NCBI RefSeq assembly: GCF_900113225.1
Contig: NZ_FOZE01000002.1
Coordinates: 1,054,001 to 1,118,000 of the forward strand
Direction of reading: 5' to 3'
Length of the DNA stretch: 64,000 bases
Source of the DNA: Mitsuaria sp. PDC51
GTDB taxonomy: Bacteria > Pseudomonadota > Gammaproteobacteria > Burkholderiales > Burkholderiaceae_C
How positions within the stretch are numbered: the stretch's first letter is position 1; each line of letters begins with the position of its first letter. The position numbers and the translations under genes were made by a program. Below, in pieces: positions 9,001 through 17,900 of this stretch. Under the pieces are notes generated by a model. It worked only from the letters and a program-made list of their open reading frames with translations. It was not told the origin of the DNA and did no database searches.

Positions 9001-9645
9001 GTCAAGCGCCAGGGCGTCGACGAGTTGATCGCCAAGCGCGTCGAGTTCCTGACCGACTACCAGAACGCCGCCTACGCCGAGCAGTACCGCGCCTTCGTCG
9101 AGAAGGTCCGCCAGGCGGAGCAGCCGGTGGGCGGCACGCGGTTGACCGAGGCCGTCGCGCGCTATCTCTTCAAGCTGATGGCCTACAAGGACGAGTACGA
9201 GGTCGCCCGCCTGCACACGGACACCAAGTTCCTGGACAAGATCCAGGCCCAGTTCGAGGGCGACTTCAAGGTCGTGCACCACCTCGCGCCGCCGATGCTC
9301 GCCAAGAAGAACGAGAAGGGCGAGCTGCAGAAGCGCGCCTTCGGCGGCTGGGTGCGTCCGGCGATGGGCGTGCTGGCGAAGATGAAGGGCCTGCGCGGCA
9401 CCGCCTTCGATCCGTTCGGTCACACCGAGGAACGCAAGATGGAGCGCCAGCTGATCGCCGACTACCGCGCCACGATCGAGGCCATCCTGGCCAAGGGCCT
9501 GACCGCCGAGCGCCTGCCGGTGGCCGTCGACCTGGCCCGTATCCCGGAGGACATCCGCGGCTACGGCCACGTCAAGGAACGCCACGTCAAGGCCGCGCGC
9601 CTGAAGTGGGAGCAGCTGAAGCAGCAGTGGCAGAACGCGGCGTGA
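6085..9645 (+). CDS. Indolepyruvate:ferredoxin oxidoreductase family protein (fused IorA-IorB)
   Basis: A 1186-residue single-chain 2-oxoacid:ferredoxin oxidoreductase that decarboxylates arylpyruvates or related 2-oxoacids to acyl-CoA in aromatic or branched amino-acid catabolism. Visible in order are the N-terminal pyrimidine-binding domain (GYRGSPLGGYDQ), a central thiamine-diphosphate domain (GDGTYFHSG and YKVLYNDAVAMTGGQ), a cysteine-rich Fe-S region (CEGCGDC, then further Cys including CVKGFCPSF) and a C-terminal gamma-type domain starting near VAGVGGTGVITIGQLLG. The ATG at 6085 is chosen because AGGAG precedes it and because conserved sequence starts there; an upstream in-frame start at 5959 adds no conserved sequence. 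A strong terminator follows. Confidence 0.93.
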   Translation: MNAPLPEHILRALEKVTLDDKYALDEGRAFMSGVQALVRLPMLQRTRDAIAGLNTAGFISGYRGSPLGGYDQALMAAKKHLAKQNIVFQPGVNEELGATAVWGTQQMALFPEKAKFDGVFGMWYGKGPGVDRCIDVFKHANMAGTSKHGGVIAIAGDDHIAKSSTAAHQSDHVFKAVGFPVFFPSSVQDILDMGLHAFAMSRFSGLWSGLKTIQEIVESSSSVSIDPDRVDIVLPTDFQMPPGGLHIRWPDPPLDQEARMMDFKWYAALAYVRANKLNHNVISTPNDRIGLIASGKAWNDTRQALHDLGLDDDSCRRLGIRLHKVNVVWPLEATITRDFATGLQEILVIEEKRQMIEYQLKEELYNWRPDVRPNVLGKFDESDGDRSGGEWSQPNPSSNWLLRPQADLTPAIIARAIAKRLKKLGVDADTAARLDSRVALIDAKEQSLKSEEKTAGGADRTPWFCSGCPHNTSTRVPDGSRAVGGIGCHYMVTWMPGRNTATFTQMGGEGVPWVGQAPFTDEKHIFSNLGDGTYFHSGILAIRQSIAAGVNITYKVLYNDAVAMTGGQQVGERPEGHSVTQIMNSLISEGVAKLVIVTDEPEKYDGKPLAAGVTVHHRDELDAIQRQFREIPGTTVIIYDQTCATEKRRRRKRGKLVDPAKRTVINELVCEGCGDCSVQSNCLSVEPLETEFGRKRQINQNTCNKDFSCVKGFCPSFVTIEGGELKKPKKDKRVSPFDASLPTIPQPLVPNPVEAWGIVVAGVGGTGVITIGQLLGMAAHLEGKGVVTQDAAGLAQKGGATWSHIQIANSPDAIYCTKVGTAEADLVIACDSIVAANKTTLAVMREGRSFVALNTHGSPTATLVNNADWSFPGAACEAAVQKAVGASHLGMFDAEEVAVKLLGDSLYTNPLMLGYAWQKGRVPLSHAALMRAIELNGVQVDNNKAAFEWGRRCAHDLAAVQSLFAAQQVINFVKRQGVDELIAKRVEFLTDYQNAAYAEQYRAFVEKVRQAEQPVGGTRLTEAVARYLFKLMAYKDEYEVARLHTDTKFLDKIQAQFEGDFKVVHHLAPPMLAKKNEKGELQKRAFGGWVRPAMGVLAKMKGLRGTAFDPFGHTEERKMERQLIADYRATIEAILAKGLTAERLPVAVDLARIPEDIRGYGHVKERHVKAARLKWEQLKQQWQNAA

Positions 9646-9690
9646 TCCGCCGAGCCTGAGCGGCGGACCACCCGGTCCGCCCGACCACCG

Positions 9691-9734
9691 ACACGGCCCG
9701 CCCGGGGGAGACCCCGGCGGGCCGTGTGTCTTTT
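9691..9734 (+). terminator. Rho-independent terminator after the indolepyruvate oxidoreductase gene
   Basis: A perfect 12-bp stem (ACACGGCCCGCC at 9691-9702 with its complement at 9716-9727), extended by inner G/C pairs, is followed by GTCTTTTG. It lies 46 bases after the stop codon. Confidence 0.9.
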
Positions 9735-9861
9735 GTCACCCTGGGCGCAAGGCGACGCCCCCGGAAGGGGGAGGTGCGTCTTTTTCGATGGCCCGCATCG
9801 ATAGACTCGCACCCCTCGGCCCGCCAGAGGCCGTGCATCCGTCCGTTTCGAGGGAGTCCCC

Positions 9862-10779
9862 ATGCTTGCCACCACCCCCGCCCGCGCCTTGCGGGCCTTC
9901 GCCGCCGCCCTGCTGGGCGCGCTGTCCCTGGTCACCGCGCCGGTCTGGGCGCAGGCCGGCGAGAACGAATTCGCCAAGGTCATCGCCGCCGCGCAGAACG
10001 ACATCGTCAAGGGCCCGCAGGACATCAAGCTGTCCACCCAGGCCGTGCTGCACCTGCCCGAGGGCAAGGTCTACGTGCCGCAACCGCATGCGGCCAAGCT
10101 GATGCACGCGATGGGCAACCCGGGCGATTACAGCGACCTGGAGGGCGTGGTGTTCCCGCGCGGCGACGGCGAGTGGTTCGCGACGCTGCGCTTCGAGAAG
10201 TCGGGCTACATCAAGGACGACGACGCCAAGCACTGGGACGCCGCCGACATGCTCAAGAGCTTCAAGGAAGGCACCGAGGCCAGCAACGGCGAGCGCAAGA
10301 AGATGGGCGGCCGCGCGCTGGAGATCACCGGCTGGGCGCAGGAGCCGACCTACGCGGCCGACACCCACCGGCTGGTGTGGGCGATGAAGTCGCGCGAGGT
10401 GGGCGCGCCGGCCGACGAGCCGCTGGGCGTCAACTACAACACCTACGCGCTGGGCCGCGAGGGCTACATGTCGCTCAACCTGGTCACCGGCCTGAACGAC
10501 CTGCCCAAGTACCAGGGCGATGCGCAGCAGCTGCTGGGCGCGCTGGAGTTCAACGACGGCAAGCGCTACGCCGATTTCAACGCCAGCACCGACCACGTGG
10601 CCGAGTACGGCCTGGCCGCGCTGGTGCTGGGTGTCGGTGCGAAGAAGCTGGGCCTGCTGGCGGTGATCGGCGCGTTCTTCCTGAAGTTCGCCAAGGTCAT
10701 CCTGCTGGCGGGCGTGGCCTTCGGCGGCGCGATCCTGAAGCTGTTCGGCCGCAAGAAGTCCGAAACCGCGGAGTCCTGA
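9862..10779 (+). CDS. DUF2167 family membrane-anchored protein
   Basis: A 305-residue exported protein of the DUF2167 family, whose biochemical role is not established. A signal peptide ends near VWAQA at about residue 31. The extracytoplasmic domain carries family-typical stretches such as VVFPRGDGEWFATLRFEKSG and NYNTYALGREGYMSLNLVT. Two hydrophobic helices follow near residues 252-290 before a short basic tail, anchoring the protein in the inner membrane. The ribosome site GAGGGAG precedes the ATG. The gene is four bases upstream of a site-2-type protease gene, a pairing that suggests the protein is a substrate, regulator or partner of that protease. Confidence 0.85.
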   Translation: MLATTPARALRAFAAALLGALSLVTAPVWAQAGENEFAKVIAAAQNDIVKGPQDIKLSTQAVLHLPEGKVYVPQPHAAKLMHAMGNPGDYSDLEGVVFPRGDGEWFATLRFEKSGYIKDDDAKHWDAADMLKSFKEGTEASNGERKKMGGRALEITGWAQEPTYAADTHRLVWAMKSREVGAPADEPLGVNYNTYALGREGYMSLNLVTGLNDLPKYQGDAQQLLGALEFNDGKRYADFNASTDHVAEYGLAALVLGVGAKKLGLLAVIGAFFLKFAKVILLAGVAFGGAILKLFGRKKSETAES

Positions 10780-10783
10780 GGCG

Positions 10784-11518
10784 ATGACCAAGCTGCTGTT
10801 GCTGCTGCTGTCGGGCGCCAAGCTGAGCAAGCTGCTGCTCAGCGGCGGCACGATGCTGCTGTCGGTGCTGCTCTACGCCTGGGTCTACGGCTGGCGCTAC
10901 GCGGTGGGTTTCGTCGCGCTGATGTTCGTGCACGAGATGGGCCACTTCATCGCCGCGCGCCAGAAGGGCCTGGACGTCGGGCTGCCGACCTTCATTCCCT
11001 TTGTCGGCGCCTGGGTCGAGCTCAAGCACATGCCCCACGACGCGCAGACCGAGGCCTACATCGGCCTGGGCGGGCCGCTGCTGGGCACTGTCGGCGCCAC
11101 CGTCTGCTACCTGCTGGCGCGGAGCTGGAACCTGGACTGGCTGCTGGCGGTCTCGTATGCCGGCTTCTTCCTGAACCTGTTCAACCTGATCCCGCTGTCG
11201 CCCTTCGACGGCGGCCGGATCACCGCGGTGCTGTCGCCGCGGATCTGGTTCGCCGGCGTGCCGGTGCTGGTCGGGCTGTTCCTGTACCGGCCCAGCCCGA
11301 TGCTGCTGCTGATCGCGCTGATGGCGGGCCCGCAGCTGGTCAAGGCCTGGAAGTACCGCAGCGACAGCGACGAGGCGCTCACCTACTACGCGGTCCCGTC
11401 GCGCGTGAAGTGGGAGTACGCCGCCTACTACATCGGCCTGGCGGCCTTCCTCGCGGTGATGACGCACGACGTCCACGAGATGCTGGGCGCCGCGCGGCAC
11501 CTGGGTGGAAGCGCCTGA
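10784..11518 (+). CDS. Site-2 protease (M50) family membrane metalloprotease
   Basis: A 244-residue polytopic membrane protein of the M50 family, which cleaves within or near transmembrane segments. The zinc motif HEMGH is near residue 47 inside a hydrophobic helix, and the second family motif NLIPLSPFDGGR near residue 137 supplies the aspartate ligand. The N-terminus is a Leu-rich helix with a LLLLLLSGAKLSKLLLSGG pattern. No PDZ domain is present, so it is a minimal type. It starts four bases after the DUF2167 gene and is presumably translated from the same message. Its substrate is unknown; the upstream protein is the obvious candidate. Confidence 0.87.
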   Translation: MTKLLLLLLSGAKLSKLLLSGGTMLLSVLLYAWVYGWRYAVGFVALMFVHEMGHFIAARQKGLDVGLPTFIPFVGAWVELKHMPHDAQTEAYIGLGGPLLGTVGATVCYLLARSWNLDWLLAVSYAGFFLNLFNLIPLSPFDGGRITAVLSPRIWFAGVPVLVGLFLYRPSPMLLLIALMAGPQLVKAWKYRSDSDEALTYYAVPSRVKWEYAAYYIGLAAFLAVMTHDVHEMLGAARHLGGSA

Positions 11519-11587
11519 CGACGCGTCCGCTCGGACGGCTCGGTCCGGCGCGCTGGGTCCGCCCGGTGCGCCCGGGAGCCTCTCCCT

Positions 11588-13162
11588 CTAGTTCTTCCCC
11601 TTGGAGGGCTTGGCCGGCGTCGCGGGCTTGACGGCCCGCACCGCCTTGCGCGCCTTCTCCAGCGCATGCCGCTGGCGGGGCCGCAGCCAGCCCAGCGAGA
11701 ACCCCGCTTGCGCCGCGGCGGGCACGTCGCCGCTGGCCATCGCCATCGCCAGCTGCTCGCGGGCCTGCGCGAGGCCGACCTCGAGGTCGTTCAGCGCGCC
11801 CAGCCGCTGAGCGGCCTCATGGACGCGCGCGAGCAGCTTGCCGCGCGCCTCGAATTCCTTCTTCGACAGCCGCCGCCCCGCCGCGCCACCGGGCACGGCG
11901 GCGCTCAGTTCCAGCGCCAGCCGCAGGCGACGCAAGCGGCGACGCAGGTGATGCCGGCCCTCGGCATCGAGGCGGTCGAAGCGCCGGATCTGCTTGTCCA
12001 CGGCCGCGCGCCATTGGGCGATGCGCTCGTGGACGCCGTCCAGGCCCGGCGCCTCGCCGCTCGCCGGATCCAGAACCGGTCGCGCCAGCCAGCCGATGAC
12101 CGCGAGCATCCAGCCCTGGACCTCGCGCGTCAGCAGCAGGCCGGCCACGTCGGCCGGTGGCGCCTCGGGCGTCGTCGTCGCCGCGGACGGGCGCTCGGCG
12201 CGCCAGGCGGCCAGCAGTTCCTGGCGCCATGGCGCCTCGGCCTGCGCGTCGGCGTCGCGCGCCGCGGTGAGCCGGCGCGACAGCTGCCCGGCGCCTTCGG
12301 CGAGCGCCAGCATCGCCGGCTCGTCCTCGCGGGCGAGCAGCCGCAGGCCGACCCGTAGCCGGCGCAGGCCGACGCGCATTTGATGCAGGTGTTCCGGCAG
12401 ATGGCGACCGCTCGCGATCTGCGAGGCATTGCCGACCACCGGCTCGAGGCAGGTGCGCAGCAAGGTGCCCAACGCCGCCTCGCGGGACTGGCCCTCGGTC
12501 CAGCGCAGGGGCCTGGACGCGGCCACCGGCGCGACCTCGGCCTGGCGCGCGAGCAGGTCGCCGCGCAGCGCCTTGGTGCGCAGTTCCAGCGACAGCCCGA
12601 AGCGCTCGATCGCCCACACCCGCGCGACCTCCAGCACCGCGCGCGGCTGGCCGCTCTTGAGCTCGATTTCCAGCTCGGCCACCGGCGTGCGCCGGAGCGT
12701 GTCGCCCTCGCCGGCGAGCAGCGCGCCCTGGTCGAGCGCGAGTTCGACCACGCCATGCCGCGTGGGCAGCGTCCGGCTGAGGCGGGTGATGTCGGTGCGG
12801 AACAGCGCCTGTAGCGCGTCGGCTGGCAGCGTGTCGACCAGCGCCTGCAGCGCCTGTCCGGCGGGATGGTCGGCGTGTCGCGCGACATCGAGCGTTGGCG
12901 TCGCGTTGCCGAGCGCGACGTTGTGTTCGAGGCGGGTCATGCCGTCCGGCGCGGCGCCCTTGAGCGTCTGCACCCAGGCCTCGCCTTCGCGTCGCAGGCG
13001 CAAGGCGAAGCCGGCCCGTGCGAGGTCGCGGGCCGGCGTGTCGAAGTAGATGGCCTGCAGCCGTTCTTCCGTGGCCGGCGACTGGGCGCTGCCCGCGACC
13101 CAGCGGCGGACCGCGGCCGATTGCGATGCGGGGATCTGGAAGCGCAGCTCGATTTCGGTCAT
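11588..13162 (-). CDS. CYTH-CHAD domain protein (putative inorganic triphosphatase)
   Basis: A 524-residue protein. Residues 1 to about 200 form a CYTH domain: the N-terminal acidic signature is EIELRF, so the lysine of the usual ExExK is replaced by arginine, and later strands include LRLRREGEAWVQTLKG and ELEIELKSG. Residues 220-500 form a CHAD helical domain with the His/Arg-rich motif HLHQMRVGLRRLRVGLRLL and a second RRRLRRLRLALEL copy. CYTH enzymes hydrolyse triphosphates and CHAD domains bind polyphosphate. The ATG at 13162 overlaps the stop of the upstream phosphoesterase (ATGA); an eight-residue longer form is possible but less likely. Confidence 0.9.
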   Translation of the reverse strand: MTEIELRFQIPASQSAAVRRWVAGSAQSPATEERLQAIYFDTPARDLARAGFALRLRREGEAWVQTLKGAAPDGMTRLEHNVALGNATPTLDVARHADHPAGQALQALVDTLPADALQALFRTDITRLSRTLPTRHGVVELALDQGALLAGEGDTLRRTPVAELEIELKSGQPRAVLEVARVWAIERFGLSLELRTKALRGDLLARQAEVAPVAASRPLRWTEGQSREAALGTLLRTCLEPVVGNASQIASGRHLPEHLHQMRVGLRRLRVGLRLLAREDEPAMLALAEGAGQLSRRLTAARDADAQAEAPWRQELLAAWRAERPSAATTTPEAPPADVAGLLLTREVQGWMLAVIGWLARPVLDPASGEAPGLDGVHERIAQWRAAVDKQIRRFDRLDAEGRHHLRRRLRRLRLALELSAAVPGGAAGRRLSKKEFEARGKLLARVHEAAQRLGALNDLEVGLAQAREQLAMAMASGDVPAAAQAGFSLGWLRPRQRHALEKARKAVRAVKPATPAKPSKGKN

Positions 13163-14919
13163 CCGGCAGTGTCGCACGCAGGCCATGACAGCCGCCCGTC
13201 GGGCGCCGCCCGCGCGGGTCCGGCCCGATCGAACCAGAGATCGACACCGCCCTGGCTCACGCGCAGCACCGCGAAGCCGTCGCCGGGATGGTCGTGCCAG
13301 GCGCCGACCACGCAGCGCAGGCGCCGCCCGCCGGGCTCGACGAACTCGAACGCGTCCGGCGCGGCCAGCTCCTCCGCCGCAGTGACCGCGAACGGCCAGG
13401 GCGCGTAGAGCGCGGAGCTGTGGACCGAATGGAGCTGCACCGGCGCGCGGTCCTCGCCGTCCACCGCCTCGATCCGCGCGCTCAGCCAGCCGGAGCGGTG
13501 CTCGTCGCCGGAGAGGAACACCAGGCCGGTCGCGCGCTGCCGCCAGATCGCGCCGAGCAATTCATGCAGGCTGTGCGGATAACCGTCCCAGGCGTCGGAG
13601 CGCAGGCAGCTCGCCGAATGCTCGGCCGTCGCGCGGCGACGCGGCAGCGGCAGCGAGCCCGACAGCAGGAAGCGCGGCCGCCCCCGCGTGCGGCCGAGCC
13701 AGTCCTCGAAGGCATCGCGCTGCGCGATCGACCACAGGCGCGCGGTCGACCAGTTGGCGACCCGACGCGCCTCGCGTTCGCCACGCGCGTCGGCGATGAA
13801 GAAGGCGGCGCCACGCCAGTCGAATTCGTGCCACATCAGGCCCGGTCCACCGACGCGGGCGCCGGCTTCCCAGCGGTGATCCCAGGCCGCCTGCCGCGCG
13901 ACATCGAACCACGGCCCCTTGCCCCCATGGCTCGCGCCCGGCGTCGGCTCCCAGTTGTCGACGATCTCGTGATCGTCGGGCGCGTGCACCAGGCGCTCGA
14001 CGGTGGGCGGAAGCAACCGTATCGGCCCCGCCTTGAACTCCCCATAAGCGCGCCCGTAACGCTCGACGCCGCTGCGCGAGTCCGCCAGCCCGCCGCTCGC
14101 ATCCGCGTAAATCTGGTCGCCGGCGAACAGCACCAGCGAGCAGGCCTGCCCCCGCGCCGTCGACCGCGTGAAGCGATGCAGCCGCGCCAGCGACGCGAGC
14201 GCCGGCCCCGCCTCGTCGGCGTCGAGCTCCCAGCCCGGGCTCACGTCGAGCAGCCCCGGCGGGTACTGGCAGGCCGCGAGCACGAAGCAGAGGTCAACGT
14301 CGCCGGAGACGCTCGCGTCCGGGGCATCCGGCGCGTCCGGCGACGGCACGAAGCCATGGGCCCAGCAATGCGGCGGCAGGACCAGGAGCTGTTCCAGCGC
14401 GCCCTCGACCTGCGCCTGCAGCTCGTCCTTGCCCAGTTCGTGCATGACGCCGCGATGCGCGCCCTCCATCGCCAGTGCGCGCGGCTCCAGGTACAGCGCC
14501 AGGAAGAGCAGGCCGCTCAGATCGACGTTGTTGTCGTTGTCGTTGTCGACGTCGTTGTCGATGTCGGAATCAAGGTCGAGCACCGGCGCACCGCCGGTCG
14601 GGCCTTGGCTTGGCGAGGCCGGAAAGTGCTCGACATCGACCGCACCGCGCCACGGCTCGCCGGGCCGCCCGATGCCCGGCGGCACGAAGGCCTCCAGCCG
14701 CCAGGGCAGCGGCAGGCGCTCATAGTCCCAGCCGCCGCGCCAGCGCATCGGCACCCAGAGCAGCCAGTGCGGCCAGCCGCGCTCCGGCCGCAACGCGGTC
14801 AGCAGGGGCACCCGGCCGTTCACCGGCGCCGCGCGCTCGACGCGATGGCCGGGTGCCTCGGCGCCGATCAGCAGGCCGCTGATGGCGGTCCGGGCGGTGC
14901 GGTGTCTCGCGCCGCTCAT
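13159..14919 (-). CDS. PhoD-like metallophosphatase family protein
   Basis: A 586-residue protein of the PhoD-like phosphoesterase family. Metal-site motifs are FAGDQIYAD, APDDHEIVDNWE and LSGDEHRSGW, the expected order for this fold. There is no signal peptide, so it is probably cytoplasmic, unlike secreted PhoD. Around residues 116-132 a strikingly acidic Asp/Asn run is encoded by a GTTGTC-type microsatellite at 14526-14571. The start overlaps the stop of the upstream oxidoreductase-hydrolase gene (ATGA), and its own stop overlaps the CYTH-CHAD start, so the three are translationally chained. The substrate is unknown. Confidence 0.85.
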   Translation of the reverse strand: MSGARHRTARTAISGLLIGAEAPGHRVERAAPVNGRVPLLTALRPERGWPHWLLWVPMRWRGGWDYERLPLPWRLEAFVPPGIGRPGEPWRGAVDVEHFPASPSQGPTGGAPVLDLDSDIDNDVDNDNDNNVDLSGLLFLALYLEPRALAMEGAHRGVMHELGKDELQAQVEGALEQLLVLPPHCWAHGFVPSPDAPDAPDASVSGDVDLCFVLAACQYPPGLLDVSPGWELDADEAGPALASLARLHRFTRSTARGQACSLVLFAGDQIYADASGGLADSRSGVERYGRAYGEFKAGPIRLLPPTVERLVHAPDDHEIVDNWEPTPGASHGGKGPWFDVARQAAWDHRWEAGARVGGPGLMWHEFDWRGAAFFIADARGEREARRVANWSTARLWSIAQRDAFEDWLGRTRGRPRFLLSGSLPLPRRRATAEHSASCLRSDAWDGYPHSLHELLGAIWRQRATGLVFLSGDEHRSGWLSARIEAVDGEDRAPVQLHSVHSSALYAPWPFAVTAAEELAAPDAFEFVEPGGRRLRCVVGAWHDHPGDGFAVLRVSQGGVDLWFDRAGPARAAPDGRLSWPACDTAG

Positions 14920-17900
14920 GGCGGGGACTCCTCGGCGAGGAAGGCCAGCACATGCGGGAACACCAGCGTCGCCACATGGCGCCCGATCAGGCAGTCCTGA
15001 TGGCCATGGCCGGCGATCACGCGATAGCGGTAGCGGCCCGGCGCGGCCTGGTCGTAATGGTCCTTGAGCAGCTCGGCGCTGTCGGCGCTGCACAGCCCGT
15101 TGTCCTCGCCATGCAGCGACAGCACCGGGAAGGCCTGCAGCAGCGCCAGGCTCTTGGCCAGGCTGTCGAGGTAGAGGCTCGCGCCCTGCCAGTCGGTGAT
15201 CTCGTGGCAGCGCGCGAAGTGGATCGCCTGCGCGACGGTGTCCATGTTCAGCGGTCCGAAGTGGTCGTCGATGAAGTCCAGCACCGGCTGGTCGACATTG
15301 GCGACCGCGAAGTCCCGCCCGTAGAGCAGGTCCATGCGGTGCCGCGTCGCCGTCCACGGCGTGCGGCGCATGCGCCAGGGCGGCCACGGCGGCGGGTTCT
15401 CGAGGTCGAACTCCCGATCCGGATACGGCAGGCTGGCCAGCAGGCGGTCGAGCAGCTGGTCGACCAGCGTCGGCGGGCCCTCGGGCCGGAAGGTGTAGCC
15501 GCCCATCGGCAGGTAGGGCCGCAGGTACTGCATCAGCACGCCGCGCAGGCTGTTGGTCGGCGACATCACCATCAGCGGCGTCACCTGCGAGATCACCAGC
15601 TTCGCGATCCGGTCCTTCAGCAGCGCGCGCAGCGGATGGTGGCGCTCCCAGGGCTGCTCGCGCGGCTCCAGCAGCGCCATGTGCAGCATCACCGAGCCCA
15701 TGCAGTGCGCGAAGACGTTCAGGCGCCGATGCCCGGTCTCGCGCAGCACGCGGTCCACGGCCAGCGGGATGTCGTTGAACGCGGACTCCTCGAAGGTCCA
15801 GGGCAGCGTCGCCGTGGGCAGGCCGGCGCTGGTGCGCATGTCCAGCACCCACACGTCGTGCCCCGCGTCCCACAGCAGCTTGGCCGGCCCGGGCCTCACC
15901 GAGTGGTGGGCGAAGGTCGTGCCGCTGGCGCTGTAGCCATGGATCATCAGCATCGGCACGCCACCCGGGCGCGCGTAACGCGTCAGGCGGATGAGCACCG
16001 GGCGGTCGTCGTCGGCGCGCGGCGGGCGGTCCAGGTCCTGGCGCTGCGTGCCCGCGTCGCCCCAGCGGCCCGCGGCCATCTCGATCACCACCGGCTCCGG
16101 CAGCCCCGGCACCGCGCCGGGCAGGCGCGAGACGCGCCGCGGCGGCGCTTCGTCGGGTTTGCGGAAGGTCCAGGCATGCAGCCCGATCGTCATCCGCGCG
16201 ATGTAGGCCATCAGCGCGCCGACATCGCGCACCGCCGACGGGACGTCCCGAGCCTGACGCACGCGCAGCAGCGGCAGGCGCTCGCGGGCGAGGTGATGCA
16301 GGTCGACCGTCAGCGTGATCGCGCGCGCGCCCGGCGGCGGCGCCAGGCCCGCAACCGGCGTCAGGACCATGCGGCTCAGCTGCGTCCACGGATTGCCGCG
16401 CCGGGTGTAGCTGATGCGCTTGCAGCCGTGCAGGTCCTGGCCGCGCAGCGCGGCCGCCCAGGCCGGCAGCTCGGCCGCGGGGTCGACGCGCACCCGATAG
16501 CGCATCAGGCGCGCCTCGCCCGCGTGGCCGGCGAGATGCCAGGCGTTGACCGCCCGCGCACGCAGCCCGGCGCGGGCCGCGCCCGGGGCCTTCGGCGCGG
16601 CGCGTCGTCCGGCCCAGTCGACCAGGCCCTGCCAGCTGTCCCGGATGCCGCGGTTGATCGCCCAGGCCCAGAGCCCGCGTGCATGTCGGCGCAGCGGGCC
16701 CGAGGCCTCGCGCTGGAACAGCGTCAACTCGCCGTCGGCCAGCGGCACGCTGAACAGCGCGTGATCGTCGCCGTGCTCCTCGTGCGGCCAGAGCCGGCCG
16801 TCACCGGCCTTCGGGCCGACGATCTCGAAGCCGCCCGAGCGCTTCTCGCTCGCCTCGAAGACGCGCAGCCGGCTGCCCGGCGCGACCACCAGCCGGCGCT
16901 CCGGCCCCGGCCGCAGCAGCGCGGCCAGCACGGCCGGCCGATAAACGACGCACAGCTCCAGGTACTTCACCGGCGAGCCGGGCGCGCCGGGCCAGCGGAC
17001 GAAACCGCCGAGGCGCTCGCGCACCTCGATGACGGTGTCGCGCGGCGCGGCGCCATCGGCGGCGACGCGGTCGGCGGTGCGATCGGACGCGCGATCGGCA
17101 GTGGCTCGCTCGCCGGCGAGTCGGTCGGTGGTGGCGGGACCGCGAGCGGCTCGATCGTGGGCGGTTCCATCAGGCGCGGAGGGCGTCGCGGGGGCGCGCT
17201 CATGGGACAGGTCCCGGAACATCGGCCGCTCGCGCTCGCGCCGCTGGGCGACCGGCGACGGCCCGCCCAGCCCCCAGGCCGCCACCAGGTGGTCGAGCGC
17301 GCGCTGCGCGAGCGCGCTGATCGTCAGCGCCGGATTGATCGCCAGCGAGCCCGGCACGATCGCGCCGTCGAGCACGACGAGCCCGTCATGCACCGCCTCG
17401 CCATCGCCGGCGAAGACCTGGCCGATCGCGTTGACGACGCCATCGGTGCCGCGGTCGCCCATCGCGCAGCCGCCCAGCGGATGGACGCTGACCATGGGGC
17501 CTCGCGCATCGTTCGCGAGGAAGGCCATCTCCGGCGGCAGCAGCTGCCACAGCGGATTGCGCAGCAGGCGCGCGCCCTGCGCGGCGAGGCGGCGCTGCAG
17601 GGCCTCGTGGCGGCGGACGACCGCGGGTTCGTCGCGCAGGCTCGGCCAGTCGACCTGCAGCCCGCCCGGTTCCGCGAAGCCCTCGGGCCGCACCAGCCGC
17701 CCGGTGCCGCTGTCGCGGCCGACGATCGCGAGCGGCAGCTGCCGCGCCGTCGTGGACGGCCGCACGGCGAAGGGGTCGTCGAAATCGGCGCGTTCCTCAT
17801 GCGGGCCGGCGTTCGGCCGCGCCAGCGCATCCAGCGTCGCGGCCAGCGCGAAACCTTCCTCGAAGATCGGCCGGAGCGCGCCCGGGATCGCGAGGTCCTC

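Noticed and set aside
6058-9585. 1175-residue open frame antisense to the indolepyruvate oxidoreductase gene
   Set aside because: It mirrors the strongly conserved sense gene. High third-position GC keeps antisense frames open; the translated product is His/Asp/Leu-rich without any recognisable domain.
14526-14571. Repeats resembling the start of a CRISPR or other array
   Set aside because: They are a short in-frame hexamer repeat inside a coding region, with no spacers.
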